DNA from: UBA3071 sp965369635
GTDB taxonomy: Bacteria > Chloroflexota > Anaerolineae > UBA3071
DNA: 15,126 nt
Direction: 5' to 3'
Assembly (NCBI GenBank): GCA_965369635.1
Contig: CBDURC010000053.1
Location: 1 to 15,126 of the forward strand
Shown here: positions 6,711 to 13,084 of the stretch, piece by piece
How positions within the stretch are numbered: the stretch's first letter is position 1
Layout of the letters: the number at the start of each line of letters is the position of its first letter
Translations under genes and position numbers: made by a program
Notes under the pieces: model-generated
Seen by the model: the letters and a program-made list of their open reading frames with translations, nothing else
Told to the model about the DNA's origin: nothing
Database searches by the model: none

Positions 6711-7802
6711 TCACTGCTCCGCCTCGCGCCGGAACTGGCCCATGTACAGATCATGATACACACCGCCAGCGGCCAGCAGTTCGCTGTGCGTGCCCCGCTC
6801 CACGATGCGGTGATCCTCGATGACCAACAACTGATCGGCGTTGCGGATGGTGCTCAGCCGGTGGGCAACGACGAAGCTGGTACGGCCTTGCAGCAATTCC
6901 TCCAGTGCGGCCTAGATCAGCCTCTCGGTGCGCGTGTCCACGCTCGACGTGGCCTCATCGAGGATGAGGATGCGGGGGTCGGCCAGGACGGCGCCGGCAA
7001 TGGACAGAAGCTGCCGCTGCCCCTGGCTTAGATTACGCCCCTGCTCGCCCAGCTCCGGCTGGTACTTCTCGGGCAGGCGGCTGATGAAGTCGTGCGCACC
7101 GGCCAGCTTCGCTGCCTCGATCACCTCCTCGTCACTGGCGTCGAGACGCCCGTAGCGGATGTTGTCGGCCACGGTGCCGGAGAAGAGAAAAGTATCCTGC
7201 AAGACGACGCCCATCTGCCGCCGCAGGCTGGAGCGGGTCACCTGTCGCACATCGTGACCCTCTATGATCACCGAGCCGCTGGTCACTTCGTAGAAGCGCC
7301 CCAGAAGGTTGACTAGCGTGGTCTTGCCCACGCCGGTGACCCCCACCAGAGCTATCGTCTGTCCGGGTTCAGCCACCAGGCAAACGTCCTCCAGCACAGG
7401 CTCGTCGGCCTTGTAGGCCAAGGAGACGTTGTCCAAGACCACGCGGCCGACGATGGGTGACATCTCCACAGCATCGGGCGCATCCACCAGGTCGGGCTCG
7501 GTGTCGATCAGTTCGAAGACCCGCTCAGCGCCGGCCAGCGCCGCCAGGAGGTGAGCCCAGAGCTGAGCCAGCGAGCGGATAGGCTGGAAGAGACTGCGCA
7601 CATAGACCAGAAAGGAGACGATGAGACCCACGCTCACCTCACCGCTCAACACCAGATAGCCGCCGTAGCCGGCGACGATGGCCGTAGCGATGCTGCTGAG
7701 GACGTCCAGTGTAGGTGAGAAGGCGGAGGTGACGCCCACCGCCTGCACATTGGCATCGCGGTCGGCGGCGATCAACTCAGCAAACCGAGCCTGGTTCTCC
7801 TC
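6711..7802 (-). pseudogene. ABC exporter (permease-ATPase fusion), N-terminally truncated with an in-frame amber
   Basis: This is the remains of an MdlB/MsbA-type multidrug or lipid exporter half-transporter. What survives is the last part of the transmembrane domain (from ENQARFAEL through PIRSLAQL) and the whole ATPase. Motifs seen are Walker A GVTGVGKTT, the Q-loop LQDTFLF, the signature LSQGQRQLL, Walker B ILILDEATSS and the switch AHRLSTI. Two lesions are visible. A TAG at 6912-6914 interrupts RTERLI-AALEELL where relatives usually have Gln, one base from CAG. About 250 residues are missing at the N-terminus, where family-like sequence stops near 7802 and CAAAGACAC-type repeat DNA begins. 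Walker A and the stretch after the signature (SIAGAVL, normally IARAIL) are also drifting. It could be read as two fragments split at the amber. Confidence 0.85.
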
Positions 7803-8033
7803 AAAGACACAAAGACACCCAAGCACTCTTCTTGGTCATTCTTTGCGGCTTGGTGCCTTTCTGGTAAGACACCCTTGCTTGGTTCCGGCTGGGCCGGGTT
7901 AGGAGACTAGGTTGCATCGCTTCTTGCGATTCCAGACAAAATGTGTTTTGATGATGTAGGCATTGATCAAGCATCACACGCAAGAACGAAAGGGCCTTCC
8001 CAACTATTCTAACATAACAAGGGGAAAGAGCTC
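7803..8033. repeat. AAAGACAC-type repeat and gene-less interval
   Basis: Two direct AAAGACAC units (7804-7819) are followed by a roughly complementary stretch (CTTGGTGCCTTT, 7849-7860), forming an imperfect inverted repeat. This abuts exactly the point where the ABC exporter sequence stops. The remainder to 8033 has no recognisable gene. TATTCT (8005-8010) could be a weak -10 for the antitoxin gene, but no matching -35 is evident. Confidence 0.6.
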
Positions 8034-8327
8034 ATGGGAGCACAGATGGAACCGGCAACTGTCGAGATAAGCTTCTCACCAGAAGTGTTTGTAGCCATGA
8101 GGATGATAGGGCTCGAAGGCGAAGACCTGGCAAGGGAGATGAAGAGGGTGATGGCCGTAGACCTCTTCAAGAGAGGACTTCTTTCCATAGGCAAGGCAGC
8201 CGAGCTAGCCGAGATGTGCCTGGCGGACTTCATGGACCTATTGGTGAGGAATGAAGTAGCTGTTGCTGAATACACCCTTGAAGACTTCCGGCAAGACATG
8301 GAAGCCCTTAAAGGGCTTGACCAATGA
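8034..8327 (+). CDS. UPF0175 antitoxin-like protein
   Basis: This 97-residue protein is of the UPF0175 family, small predicted DNA-binding proteins that act as antitoxins to PIN-like DUF3368 toxins. The N-terminal strand VEISFSPEVF and the helical part GLEGEDLAREMKR, KRGLLSIGKAAELAEM and DFMDLL are typical, with LSIGKAAELAEM the most conserved helix. An AAGGGGAAAGAG ribosome-binding stretch lies just ahead of the ATG; an in-frame ATG at 8046 is an alternative start. The stop overlaps the start of the next gene by four bases (ATGA), as expected for a translationally coupled toxin-antitoxin pair. A decayed second copy of its 3' half lies at 8777-8934. Confidence 0.85.
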   Translation: MGAQMEPATVEISFSPEVFVAMRMIGLEGEDLAREMKRVMAVDLFKRGLLSIGKAAELAEMCLADFMDLLVRNEVAVAEYTLEDFRQDMEALKGLDQ

Positions 8328-8590
8328 TTGTCATCTCCGACGCCGGCCCTCTAATCGCACTGGCGAAAATCGAGCGGTTTGAGCTGCTCCAGAGCATCCT
8401 CGTCCATCTCTGTATCCCTCAAGCTGTCTACGACGAGGTCGTGGTGAAAGGGGCGGGGAGAGCAGGGACTGACGAGACTGAAAAAGCCCTCGGTGATTGG
8501 ATTGACGTTCTATCGGTCAAGAATGTGGCGATGGTCCGGAGTCTGTTTACAAAGATGGGCAGGGGCGAATCAGAAGCGATAGCCCCTTAA
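8324..8590 (+). CDS. DUF3368 (PIN-like) toxin, C-terminally truncated
   Basis: The N-terminal 88 residues of a DUF3368 protein, the usual partner of UPF0175 and predicted to be a PIN-fold ribonuclease. It opens with VISDAGPLIALAKI, where Asp6 is the first acidic metal-binding residue, and ends just after GRGESEAIA, which carries the second acidic cluster. A TAA then stops it. Family members are usually about 150-160 residues and continue with a hydrophobic strand and a LLLDD-type acidic motif, both absent here. A strong hairpin (8616-8650) occupies the place where the missing part should be. The gene overlaps the antitoxin by four bases. Loss of the C-terminal acidic residues makes ribonuclease activity unlikely. 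Confidence 0.8.
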   Translation: MIVISDAGPLIALAKIERFELLQSILVHLCIPQAVYDEVVVKGAGRAGTDETEKALGDWIDVLSVKNVAMVRSLFTKMGRGESEAIAP

Positions 8591-8615
8591 GCTCACTTCA
8601 CCAGCACGAGAATAC

Positions 8616-8650
8616 AAGCCCCCTCTGCGGTTCGTGCACAGAGGGGGCTT
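8616..8650. terminator. 12-bp perfect hairpin after the truncated toxin
   Basis: AAGCCCCCTCTG (8616-8627) pairs fully with CAGAGGGGGCTT (8639-8650) around an 11-base loop. There is no T-run after it, so it may be a repeat or transcript-stabilising element rather than a classical terminator. The octamer AGCACGAG just before it (8603-8610) also precedes the hairpin after the ATPase gene (6644-6651). Confidence 0.55.
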
Positions 8651-8678
8651 CACGACTCAGCTTGACAATGTTCCATCT

Positions 8679-8706
8679 GTCATTGCGAGCGCAGCGAAGC
8701 AATCTC
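8679..8706. repeat. ATTGCGAG...GCAAT small inverted repeat
   Basis: GTCATTGCGAGC followed by GCAGCGAAGCAATCTCC forms an imperfect stem closed by ATTGC (8682-8686) and GCAAT (8699-8703). The sequence resembles an interspersed intergenic repeat I have seen in many environmental bacterial genomes; that resemblance is recollection, not a search result. It lies between the truncated toxin and the decayed antitoxin copy. The stretch 8707-8776 holds nothing I recognise. Confidence 0.5.
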
Positions 8707-8776
8707 CGAGCGTGCTGGGGGATTGTTGCGCGTATGCCACTTGAACGCTCTGCGGAAGCTGGCGTCCCACGATAAC

Positions 8777-8934
8777 GAGAGGACTTCTTTCCATTAGGCA
8801 AAGCAGTTGAGCTGCCCGAGATCTGCCTGGCGTATTGTATGAAGCTTTTGGTGAAAGACAGCGTGACGGTCGCCGAATACACGCTTCAAGACTTCAGCGA
8901 TGACCTGGAGGCTTCTGAAAGGCTAGACCAATAG
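8777..8934 (+). pseudogene. decayed second copy of a UPF0175 antitoxin gene
   Basis: The sequence aligns base for base with the 3' half of the intact antitoxin gene (8171-8327) and starts with 17 identical bases (8777-8793). One extra T then shifts the frame. Read after the shift it gives GKAVELPEICLAYCMKLL, then VAEYTLQDFSDDLEASERLDQ and a TAG, against VAEYTLEDFRQDMEALKGLDQ in the intact copy. The 5' half is absent and replaced by unrelated sequence. The divergence between the copies suggests a once independent toxin-antitoxin module, or an old duplication, rather than a recent tandem copy. No matching toxin follows. Confidence 0.8.
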
Positions 8935-8971
8935 CGGTGCTCGTTCTGACCCGCTTCTTCAGCACCCAACA

Positions 8972-9000
8972 TTGTCAATCTCCTCGTTATCGGCTATAAT
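8972..9000 (+). promoter_or_regulatory. consensus sigma70 promoter upstream of the RelB/RelE pair
   Basis: TTGTCA (8972-8977) and a perfect TATAAT (8995-9000) are separated by 17 bases. The expected start near 9007 gives an untranslated leader of about 170 bases before the antitoxin ATG at 9180, containing the near-palindrome at 9047-9122. Confidence 0.65.
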
Positions 9001-9046
9001 GTACACTGAGCGCACCTGGACAGTCTCCACTTTGGGGCGTTATCGA

Positions 9047-9122
9047 ATATGACATCGAATGCTCAGGATTCAGCGAATTCGCCACCTGCAATTCGGTCAA
9101 TCCTCCGCATTCGCTGTCATAT
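9047..9122. repeat. 76-bp near-perfect palindrome (MITE-like or structured leader)
   Basis: The arms pair as 8 bp (9047-9054 with 9115-9122), one mismatch, 7 bp (CGAATGC 9056-9062 with GCATTCG 9107-9113), a 2x2 loop, 6 bp (AGGATT with AATCCT), a 3x3 loop and 6 bp (CGAATT with AATTCG), closed by a 10-base loop (9080-9089). Twenty-seven of 33 positions on each arm pair. Such a snap-back structure fits a miniature inverted-repeat element or a leader RNA hairpin. I see no convincing target-site duplication at its ends. Confidence 0.8.
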
Positions 9123-9179
9123 ACTACCGTGTTATGGGCGATCGCCTTGTGAGACTGAGAAGAAATGGAGGGATGAACA

Positions 9180-9374
9180 ATGCTAGAAGGTATTCAATTC
9201 GTCACAAATGCAACGGGCGAGAAAACCGCTGTCTTGATTGACCTGAAACAATACGGCGAGCTCTGGGACGATTTCTACGATGCCCTCATCGCTCGCCAAC
9301 GGGCTGATGAACCACGCGAGTCTTTGGAGGCGGTTCGGGAAATGCTGAAGCAACAGGGGAAACTGAGTGCCTGA
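9180..9374 (+). CDS. RelB/Phd-type antitoxin
   Basis: A 64-residue acidic protein that begins MLEGIQFVTNATGEKTAVLIDLKQYGEL, a strand-helix start like that of small antitoxins paired with RelE toxins. It continues as charged helix (RADEPRESLEAVREMLKQQG) suited to wrapping the toxin. By analogy it neutralises the RelE-like product and may bind its own promoter. GGAGG lies about ten bases before the ATG. The stop codon lies inside the start of the toxin frame (8-base overlap). The exact family (RelB, Phd or a DUF relative) cannot be fixed without a profile search. Confidence 0.75.
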   Translation: MLEGIQFVTNATGEKTAVLIDLKQYGELWDDFYDALIARQRADEPRESLEAVREMLKQQGKLSA

Positions 9375-9633
9375 GTACACCATCACGTTTGCTCAATCAG
9401 CCCGAAAGGAATTAGAACGCCTCAGTGCTAATGTCGTAAGCCGGATATTTCCCAGGATAGAGGCCCTAGCTCGAAACCCTCGTCCCCTCGGCTGCCGCAA
9501 GCTGCGGGGCTTTGAGAACCTTTGGCGTATTCGTATCGGGGATTATCGTCTGATCTACCAGGTGTTCGACGACGAAATGGTGGTCGACATTGTAGCCGTG
9601 CGCCACAGAACTCAGGCTTACAGGCTCAGATAG
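9367..9633 (+). CDS. RelE/ParE-superfamily toxin
   Basis: An 88-residue basic protein of the RelE fold, likely a ribosome-dependent mRNA interferase that cuts mRNA in the A site. Typical features are YTITFAQSARKELERL at the N-terminus, the P-G-C-R-K-L-R-G segment (40-48) and LWRIRIGDYRLIYQV (52-66). Arg61, Arg81 and Tyr85 fall close to the positions of the catalytic Arg61, Arg81 and Tyr87 of E. coli RelE. It starts with GTG and overlaps the antitoxin by eight bases, so translation is coupled. Length and motifs are complete, making this the only apparently intact toxin-antitoxin pair in the window. Confidence 0.87.
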   Translation: MPEYTITFAQSARKELERLSANVVSRIFPRIEALARNPRPLGCRKLRGFENLWRIRIGDYRLIYQVFDDEMVVDIVAVRHRTQAYRLR

Positions 9634-9900
9634 ACGGCGGCTGCGTATGACAGGCGCTTTGCAGCTACGCTAGATTCCTGCCTTCTTTGCCAACGGAAGC
9701 GCGCGATAAGCGAAGGGCAATTGGCCAGTGAAATGACCTGGCAAGTGGACGACAGCGAGAACTTCGCAAAGCGCGGACACGGTGCATATTGCGTGCTGCG
9801 CAAACAGAATACGCAATACGTCCTACGTTTCACGTTTTACGCTTTACGCCCGGTGCGACGGGACGCTTCCTTCCGGTTCCCACGCGCCTTTGGTATAACC
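9634..9900. repeat. gene-less interval with 7-bp ACGTTT-type and TATTGCGT repeats
   Basis: The frame of the next gene is open through part of this stretch, but the translation has no domain character. TATTGCGT (9787-9794) and ACGCAATA (9811-9818) form an 8-bp inverted repeat. Heptamers ACGTTTC, ACGTTTT and ACGCTTT follow directly from 9825 to 9845. TGG-TATAAC (9891-9899) resembles an extended -10 immediately before the ATG at 9901. The remainder (9634-9780) holds nothing recognised. Confidence 0.65.
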
Positions 9901-12507
9901 ATGGACGTGATCTTGACCCACGAGCACACCGATTTCGATGCCCTTGCCTCGCTGCTGGCCGCGGCCAAGCTGCACCCCGAGGCGGTGCCTGTGCTGCCGC
10001 GCCAGATGAACCGCAACCTGCGGGACTTCCTGGCCCTCTACGAAGAGGAGTTTCCCTTCGTGGAGGCACGGAAGCTGCGACGGCGACGCATCAGCCGTGC
10101 CCTGCTGGTGGACACACAAAGCGCCATGTCGCTCAAGGGCATGGGGCCGCATACAGCAGTGCAGGTGATTGACCATCACCCCCGCAGCGCCGACCTCCAT
10201 CCCAAGTGGGACTTCTGGGGAGAGGAACTAGGAGCCACCACCACTCTGCTCGTGGAGCAGATGGTCAAGGCCACAATCCTCCTCACCCCCATCGAGGCGA
10301 CACTGCTGCTCCTGGGCATCTACGAAGATACTGGCTCGCTGGGCTACATCAGTACCACCGCACGCGACGTGCGCTCCGCGGCATGGCTTCTGGAGCAAGG
10401 AGCGAGCCTGGAAGTGGTCAACGACTTCGTCCACCATCTGCTGACTCGAGCTCAGCAGACACTCTACCAGCAACTCATCACAAACAGCAAGCCTTATGAG
10501 TTCGCCGGCCAAGCGGTGATCGTCGCAACGGCCATGGCCAAGGATTATGTCGAGGAGATTTCCACCTTGGCGCACAGGATCGGCGACCTCTTCGAGCCGG
10601 AGGCGGTCTTTCTGCTGGTGGACCTGGGTGGCCGCATCCAACTCGTGGCCCGCAGCTCCAGCAAGAACGTGGACGTGGCAGTCATCGCCAAGGCGCTGGG
10701 CGGCGGCGGCCACGCCCAGGCGGCTGCAGCGCTGATCCGCCAGAGGACGCTAGAAGACACTCAGCAGCGGCTGCTGGAGCTGCTGGAGACTCACGTGAAG
10801 CCGGCCGTCACCGTGGCCCAGATCATGTCCTACGGCGTGCAGACGCTGAGCCCCGGCACTACCGTAGCCGAGGCGGCGGAACGCATGCGGCGACTGGGCC
10901 ACGAAGGCTTCCCGGTGGTCCACGACGGCCGTGTCGTGGGCATGCTCACCCGCCAGGAGATTGACAAAGCCTTGCAGCACGATCTGGACGACGCTCCCAT
11001 CCGCCGCTACATGCACTACGGAGAGGTGGTCGTGACCCCGCGAGACCCAGTGGAGCGGGTGCAAGCGGTGATCAGGGACACTGGCTGGGGGCAAGTGCCT
11101 GTGGTAGATGCCACCAGCGGCGAGATCCTGGGCATTGTGACGCGCACTGACCTCATCCGGCTGTGGACCGCACCTGCGCCTCCGCCGCGGGCCCAGGAGG
11201 TCGCACGTCGCATGGATGAACTGCTCCCCTCAGAGCTATTGCAGCTGTTGCGGGCCGCGGGCCAGACGGCTTCCGACATGGGCTACACGCTGTACGCTGT
11301 GGGCGGCTTCGTGCGTGACCTCCAGTTGGGACAGCCCACCTTCGACGTAGACCTGGTAGTGGAGGGGCATGCCATCAAGCTGGCGCGGCAGTTGGCCCAC
11401 GATCACGGGGGACGGGTGCGCAGCCACAAGCGCTTTGGCACGGCGAAGTGGATACTCGATACTCCAGACTCTGACCTTCAACGTCCAGCGTCCAATATCC
11501 AATACCCAATACCCAGCCTGGATTTTGTCACCGCCCGCATCGAATTCTACGAGCACCCCACGGCACTGCCGACAGTGGAGCGGAGTTCCATTCGGCAGGA
11601 CCTGCACCGTCGCGATTTCACTATCAACACGCTGGCGATCCGGCTCGACCCGGAGCACTGGGGCGAATTGCTGGACTTCTATGGCGGGGAGCGAGACCTG
11701 CAGGACGGACTGATCCGCGTGCTGCACAGCCTCAGCCTCGTCGAGGACCCCACGCGCATCCTAAGGGCTGCTCGCTTCGAGCAGCGCTTCGGCTTCCGCA
11801 TCGAACCGCGCACCGCCGAGTTGATTGACGACGCTCGGGGTCTGCTCGACCGCGTCAGCGGTGAGCGCATCCGCCACGAGCTCTACCTGATCCTGGCCGA
11901 GGACATGCCGGAGCACGCCTTGGCCCGCCTGGGTGAACTGGGCGTGCTGCAGCAGATCAGCCGCGGCCTGCGCTGGAACGACTGGCAGCAGAGGAAGTTC
12001 CCCGCCCTGCGCCAGGCATTGGGAATCGAGACCGAGATGGCGCTCCCACCGGCTCCATCGCTGTACCTGACGCTGCTGGCCTGTCGTCTCGACAGCGATG
12101 ATCTGCGGGCCTTCTTGCAGCGGCTGCGTTTCGTGCGCGATGACCGGCTGCTGGTGGAAGCAGTGCACAACCTGCAGGCGCTGGAAGCGGAGCTGCTGCG
12201 CAACGGTCTGCCCCCGAGCGGCGTCTACCGCATCCTGCACCCGGCGTCCGATGCTGCGCGCTTTGTCTTTGGCGTGGTCACCGACTCCTGGCTGGTGCGA
12301 CAGCGGCTGGAGCAATACCAGCAGCGGCTGTGCACCGTGCAGACCGATATCGATGGCTCGTACCTTCGGCAGCTCGGCGTGCCCGGCGGCCCCGTCTATC
12401 GCCGCATCTTGGACGCGGTGCTCGATGCCCGGTTGGACGGTCAGGTGAGCAGTCGGGAGGAGGAAGAAGCGCTGGTAGAGGAACTACTGGCAGCGAGAGA
12501 GCGGTAG
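9901..12507 (+). CDS. tRNA nucleotidyltransferase with DHH, twin CBS and poly(A)-polymerase head domains
   Basis: An 868-residue fusion that adds the 3' A or CCA to tRNA. The DHH/DHHA1 phosphoesterase part (1-300) has HEHTDFDALAS (Asp11, Asp13), VDTQ (Asp71), DHH at 91-93, YEDTGSL (Asp143) and GGGGH (267-271). Two CBS domains span about 304-425, likely binding an adenine nucleotide. The NTase head has YAVGGFVRD (465-473) and FDVDLVVEG (Asp482 and Asp484, the metal pair), then DFVTARIEFYEHP, RRDFTINTLA and EDPTRILRAARF. This order matches the fused A-adding enzyme of Aquifex, so A-adding rather than full CCA-adding activity is possible. Residues 520-540 are an apparent repeat-encoded insertion. 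ATG 9901 is preferred over an upstream in-frame TTG because homology begins there; no Shine-Dalgarno is visible. Confidence 0.92.
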   Translation: MDVILTHEHTDFDALASLLAAAKLHPEAVPVLPRQMNRNLRDFLALYEEEFPFVEARKLRRRRISRALLVDTQSAMSLKGMGPHTAVQVIDHHPRSADLHPKWDFWGEELGATTTLLVEQMVKATILLTPIEATLLLLGIYEDTGSLGYISTTARDVRSAAWLLEQGASLEVVNDFVHHLLTRAQQTLYQQLITNSKPYEFAGQAVIVATAMAKDYVEEISTLAHRIGDLFEPEAVFLLVDLGGRIQLVARSSSKNVDVAVIAKALGGGGHAQAAAALIRQRTLEDTQQRLLELLETHVKPAVTVAQIMSYGVQTLSPGTTVAEAAERMRRLGHEGFPVVHDGRVVGMLTRQEIDKALQHDLDDAPIRRYMHYGEVVVTPRDPVERVQAVIRDTGWGQVPVVDATSGEILGIVTRTDLIRLWTAPAPPPRAQEVARRMDELLPSELLQLLRAAGQTASDMGYTLYAVGGFVRDLQLGQPTFDVDLVVEGHAIKLARQLAHDHGGRVRSHKRFGTAKWILDTPDSDLQRPASNIQYPIPSLDFVTARIEFYEHPTALPTVERSSIRQDLHRRDFTINTLAIRLDPEHWGELLDFYGGERDLQDGLIRVLHSLSLVEDPTRILRAARFEQRFGFRIEPRTAELIDDARGLLDRVSGERIRHELYLILAEDMPEHALARLGELGVLQQISRGLRWNDWQQRKFPALRQALGIETEMALPPAPSLYLTLLACRLDSDDLRAFLQRLRFVRDDRLLVEAVHNLQALEAELLRNGLPPSGVYRILHPASDAARFVFGVVTDSWLVRQRLEQYQQRLCTVQTDIDGSYLRQLGVPGGPVYRRILDAVLDARLDGQVSSREEEEALVEELLAARER
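11476..11516 (+). repeat. intergenic-type tandem repeat inside the nucleotidyltransferase gene
   Basis: Heptamers CAATATC, CAATACC and CAATACC (11493-11513) follow AACGTCCAGCGTCC. The stretch is AT-richer than the gene around it and looks like the short tandem repeats seen between genes elsewhere in the window. It keeps the frame open and adds roughly 20 residues (about 520-540) between two strands of the catalytic head. Confidence 0.7.
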
Positions 12508-12617
12508 TTGACAAGCTGGGCTTCTTCACCAATCTGCCTGAAGCGGAAAGGGAACAGTGATGAAGCAATTGAGCAAGGCACTGCAGTGAAAACAACCTGT
12601 TGCTTCGAGGAGCAGTC
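12508..12617. other. short gene-less interval
   Basis: No gene recognised. TTGACA directly follows the upstream stop codon (12508-12513) but has no good -10 partner. A 10-base palindrome CACTGCAGTG lies at 12579-12588. Confidence 0.4.
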
Positions 12618-12818
12618 TTGCGGAAACGTCCATACATCCAACGTGAATAGTGCGAGCGAGCGTTGAGCGAAGCAGTACACCGCGAGGTTCAGCCTGACGA
12701 GCGCATCCGCCATTGGATTTTCATTCCCGAACTGGGAAAGTACCTGCGCGTGGTGACACTGGAAGACGGCGAGACCGTGCATAACGCTTTCCCTGATCGC
12801 GGCTTCAAGGAGGCGTGA
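12618..12818 (+). pseudogene. DUF4258-like small protein interrupted by an in-frame amber
   Basis: One frame reads (M)RKRPYIQRE, TAG (12648-12650), CERALSEAVHREVQPDERIRHW, then IFIPELGKYLRVVTLEDGETVHNAF and DRGFKEA before a TGA at 12816-12818. The second half matches the style of small DUF4258-like proteins often found next to DUF2283, with KYLRVV and TVHNAF the clearest motifs. The residues before the amber continue the same style, so the TAG probably replaces a Tyr codon. The first start could be the TTG at 12618. Internal re-start at TTG 12663 would give a 51-residue product. The end is tightly spaced with the DUF2283 gene. Family assignment is from memory of similar pairs and moderately sure. 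Confidence 0.6.
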
Positions 12819-12820
12819 CC

Positions 12821-13081
12821 GTGAAGTTTCACTATTATCCAGAGACCGATTCGCTCTATATTGACCTCTCTGAAAAGACCAGTGTGGACTCCCTTGAGGT
12901 GGCACCAGGGGTGGTGTTAGACTTTGACACCGATGGGCATCTGGTGGGCATTGATATTGACCATGCCAGCCGGATTGTCAACCTCTCGCGTCTGGAGGCA
13001 GAGGCGTTGCCCCTCACTGCTTTTTCGTTCGTGGGAGCAAGGCCCAGCACAACGGCCAGCCCCAGGCATGCCACGCCCTAG
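12821..13081 (+). CDS. DUF2283 protein
   Basis: An 86-residue protein of the DUF2283 family. MKFHYYPETDSLYIDLSEK is its hallmark opening, followed by SLEVAPGVVLDFDTDGHLVGIDIDHAS, the compact beta-rich core. The function is unestablished; the family commonly sits beside DUF4258 proteins in a toxin-antitoxin-like arrangement. GTG at 12821 is chosen over GTG at 12815 because AAGGAGG (12807-12813) is seven bases from the former and one base from the latter, and the family opens with MKF/MKI. The last 15 residues (ARPSTTASPRHATP) are low in character and may be a drifted tail. The nucleosidase gene starts three bases after the stop. Confidence 0.82.
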   Translation: MKFHYYPETDSLYIDLSEKTSVDSLEVAPGVVLDFDTDGHLVGIDIDHASRIVNLSRLEAEALPLTAFSFVGARPSTTASPRHATP

Positions 13082-13084
13082 AGC

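Noticed and set aside
8662..8690. TTGACA at 8662-8667 as a promoter for the decayed antitoxin copy
   Set aside because: No -10-like hexamer lies 16-18 bases downstream (GCGAGC at the expected place).
5108..9145. Two GCGATCGC octamers (5108-5115 and 9138-9145), resembling the cyanobacterial HIP1 motif
   Set aside because: A rough estimate at this base composition gives about 0.4 copies expected in 15 kb. Two is not the strong enrichment seen in cyanobacteria, and the gene content does not suggest that group.
9721..9900. N-terminal extension of the nucleotidyltransferase frame from an upstream TTG
   Set aside because: The extra residues are encoded by repeats (inverted TATTGCGT, ACGTTT heptamers), and family homology begins at the ATG at 9901.
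6912..12650. Amber codons in the ABC exporter and DUF4258-like frames as evidence for stop-codon reassignment
   Set aside because: The residues expected at the two positions differ (Gln and Tyr). Several intact genes here (acyl-CoA dehydrogenase, etfB, DUF1232, ATPase, nucleotidyltransferase, DUF2283) use TAG as their normal stop. Gene decay is simpler.
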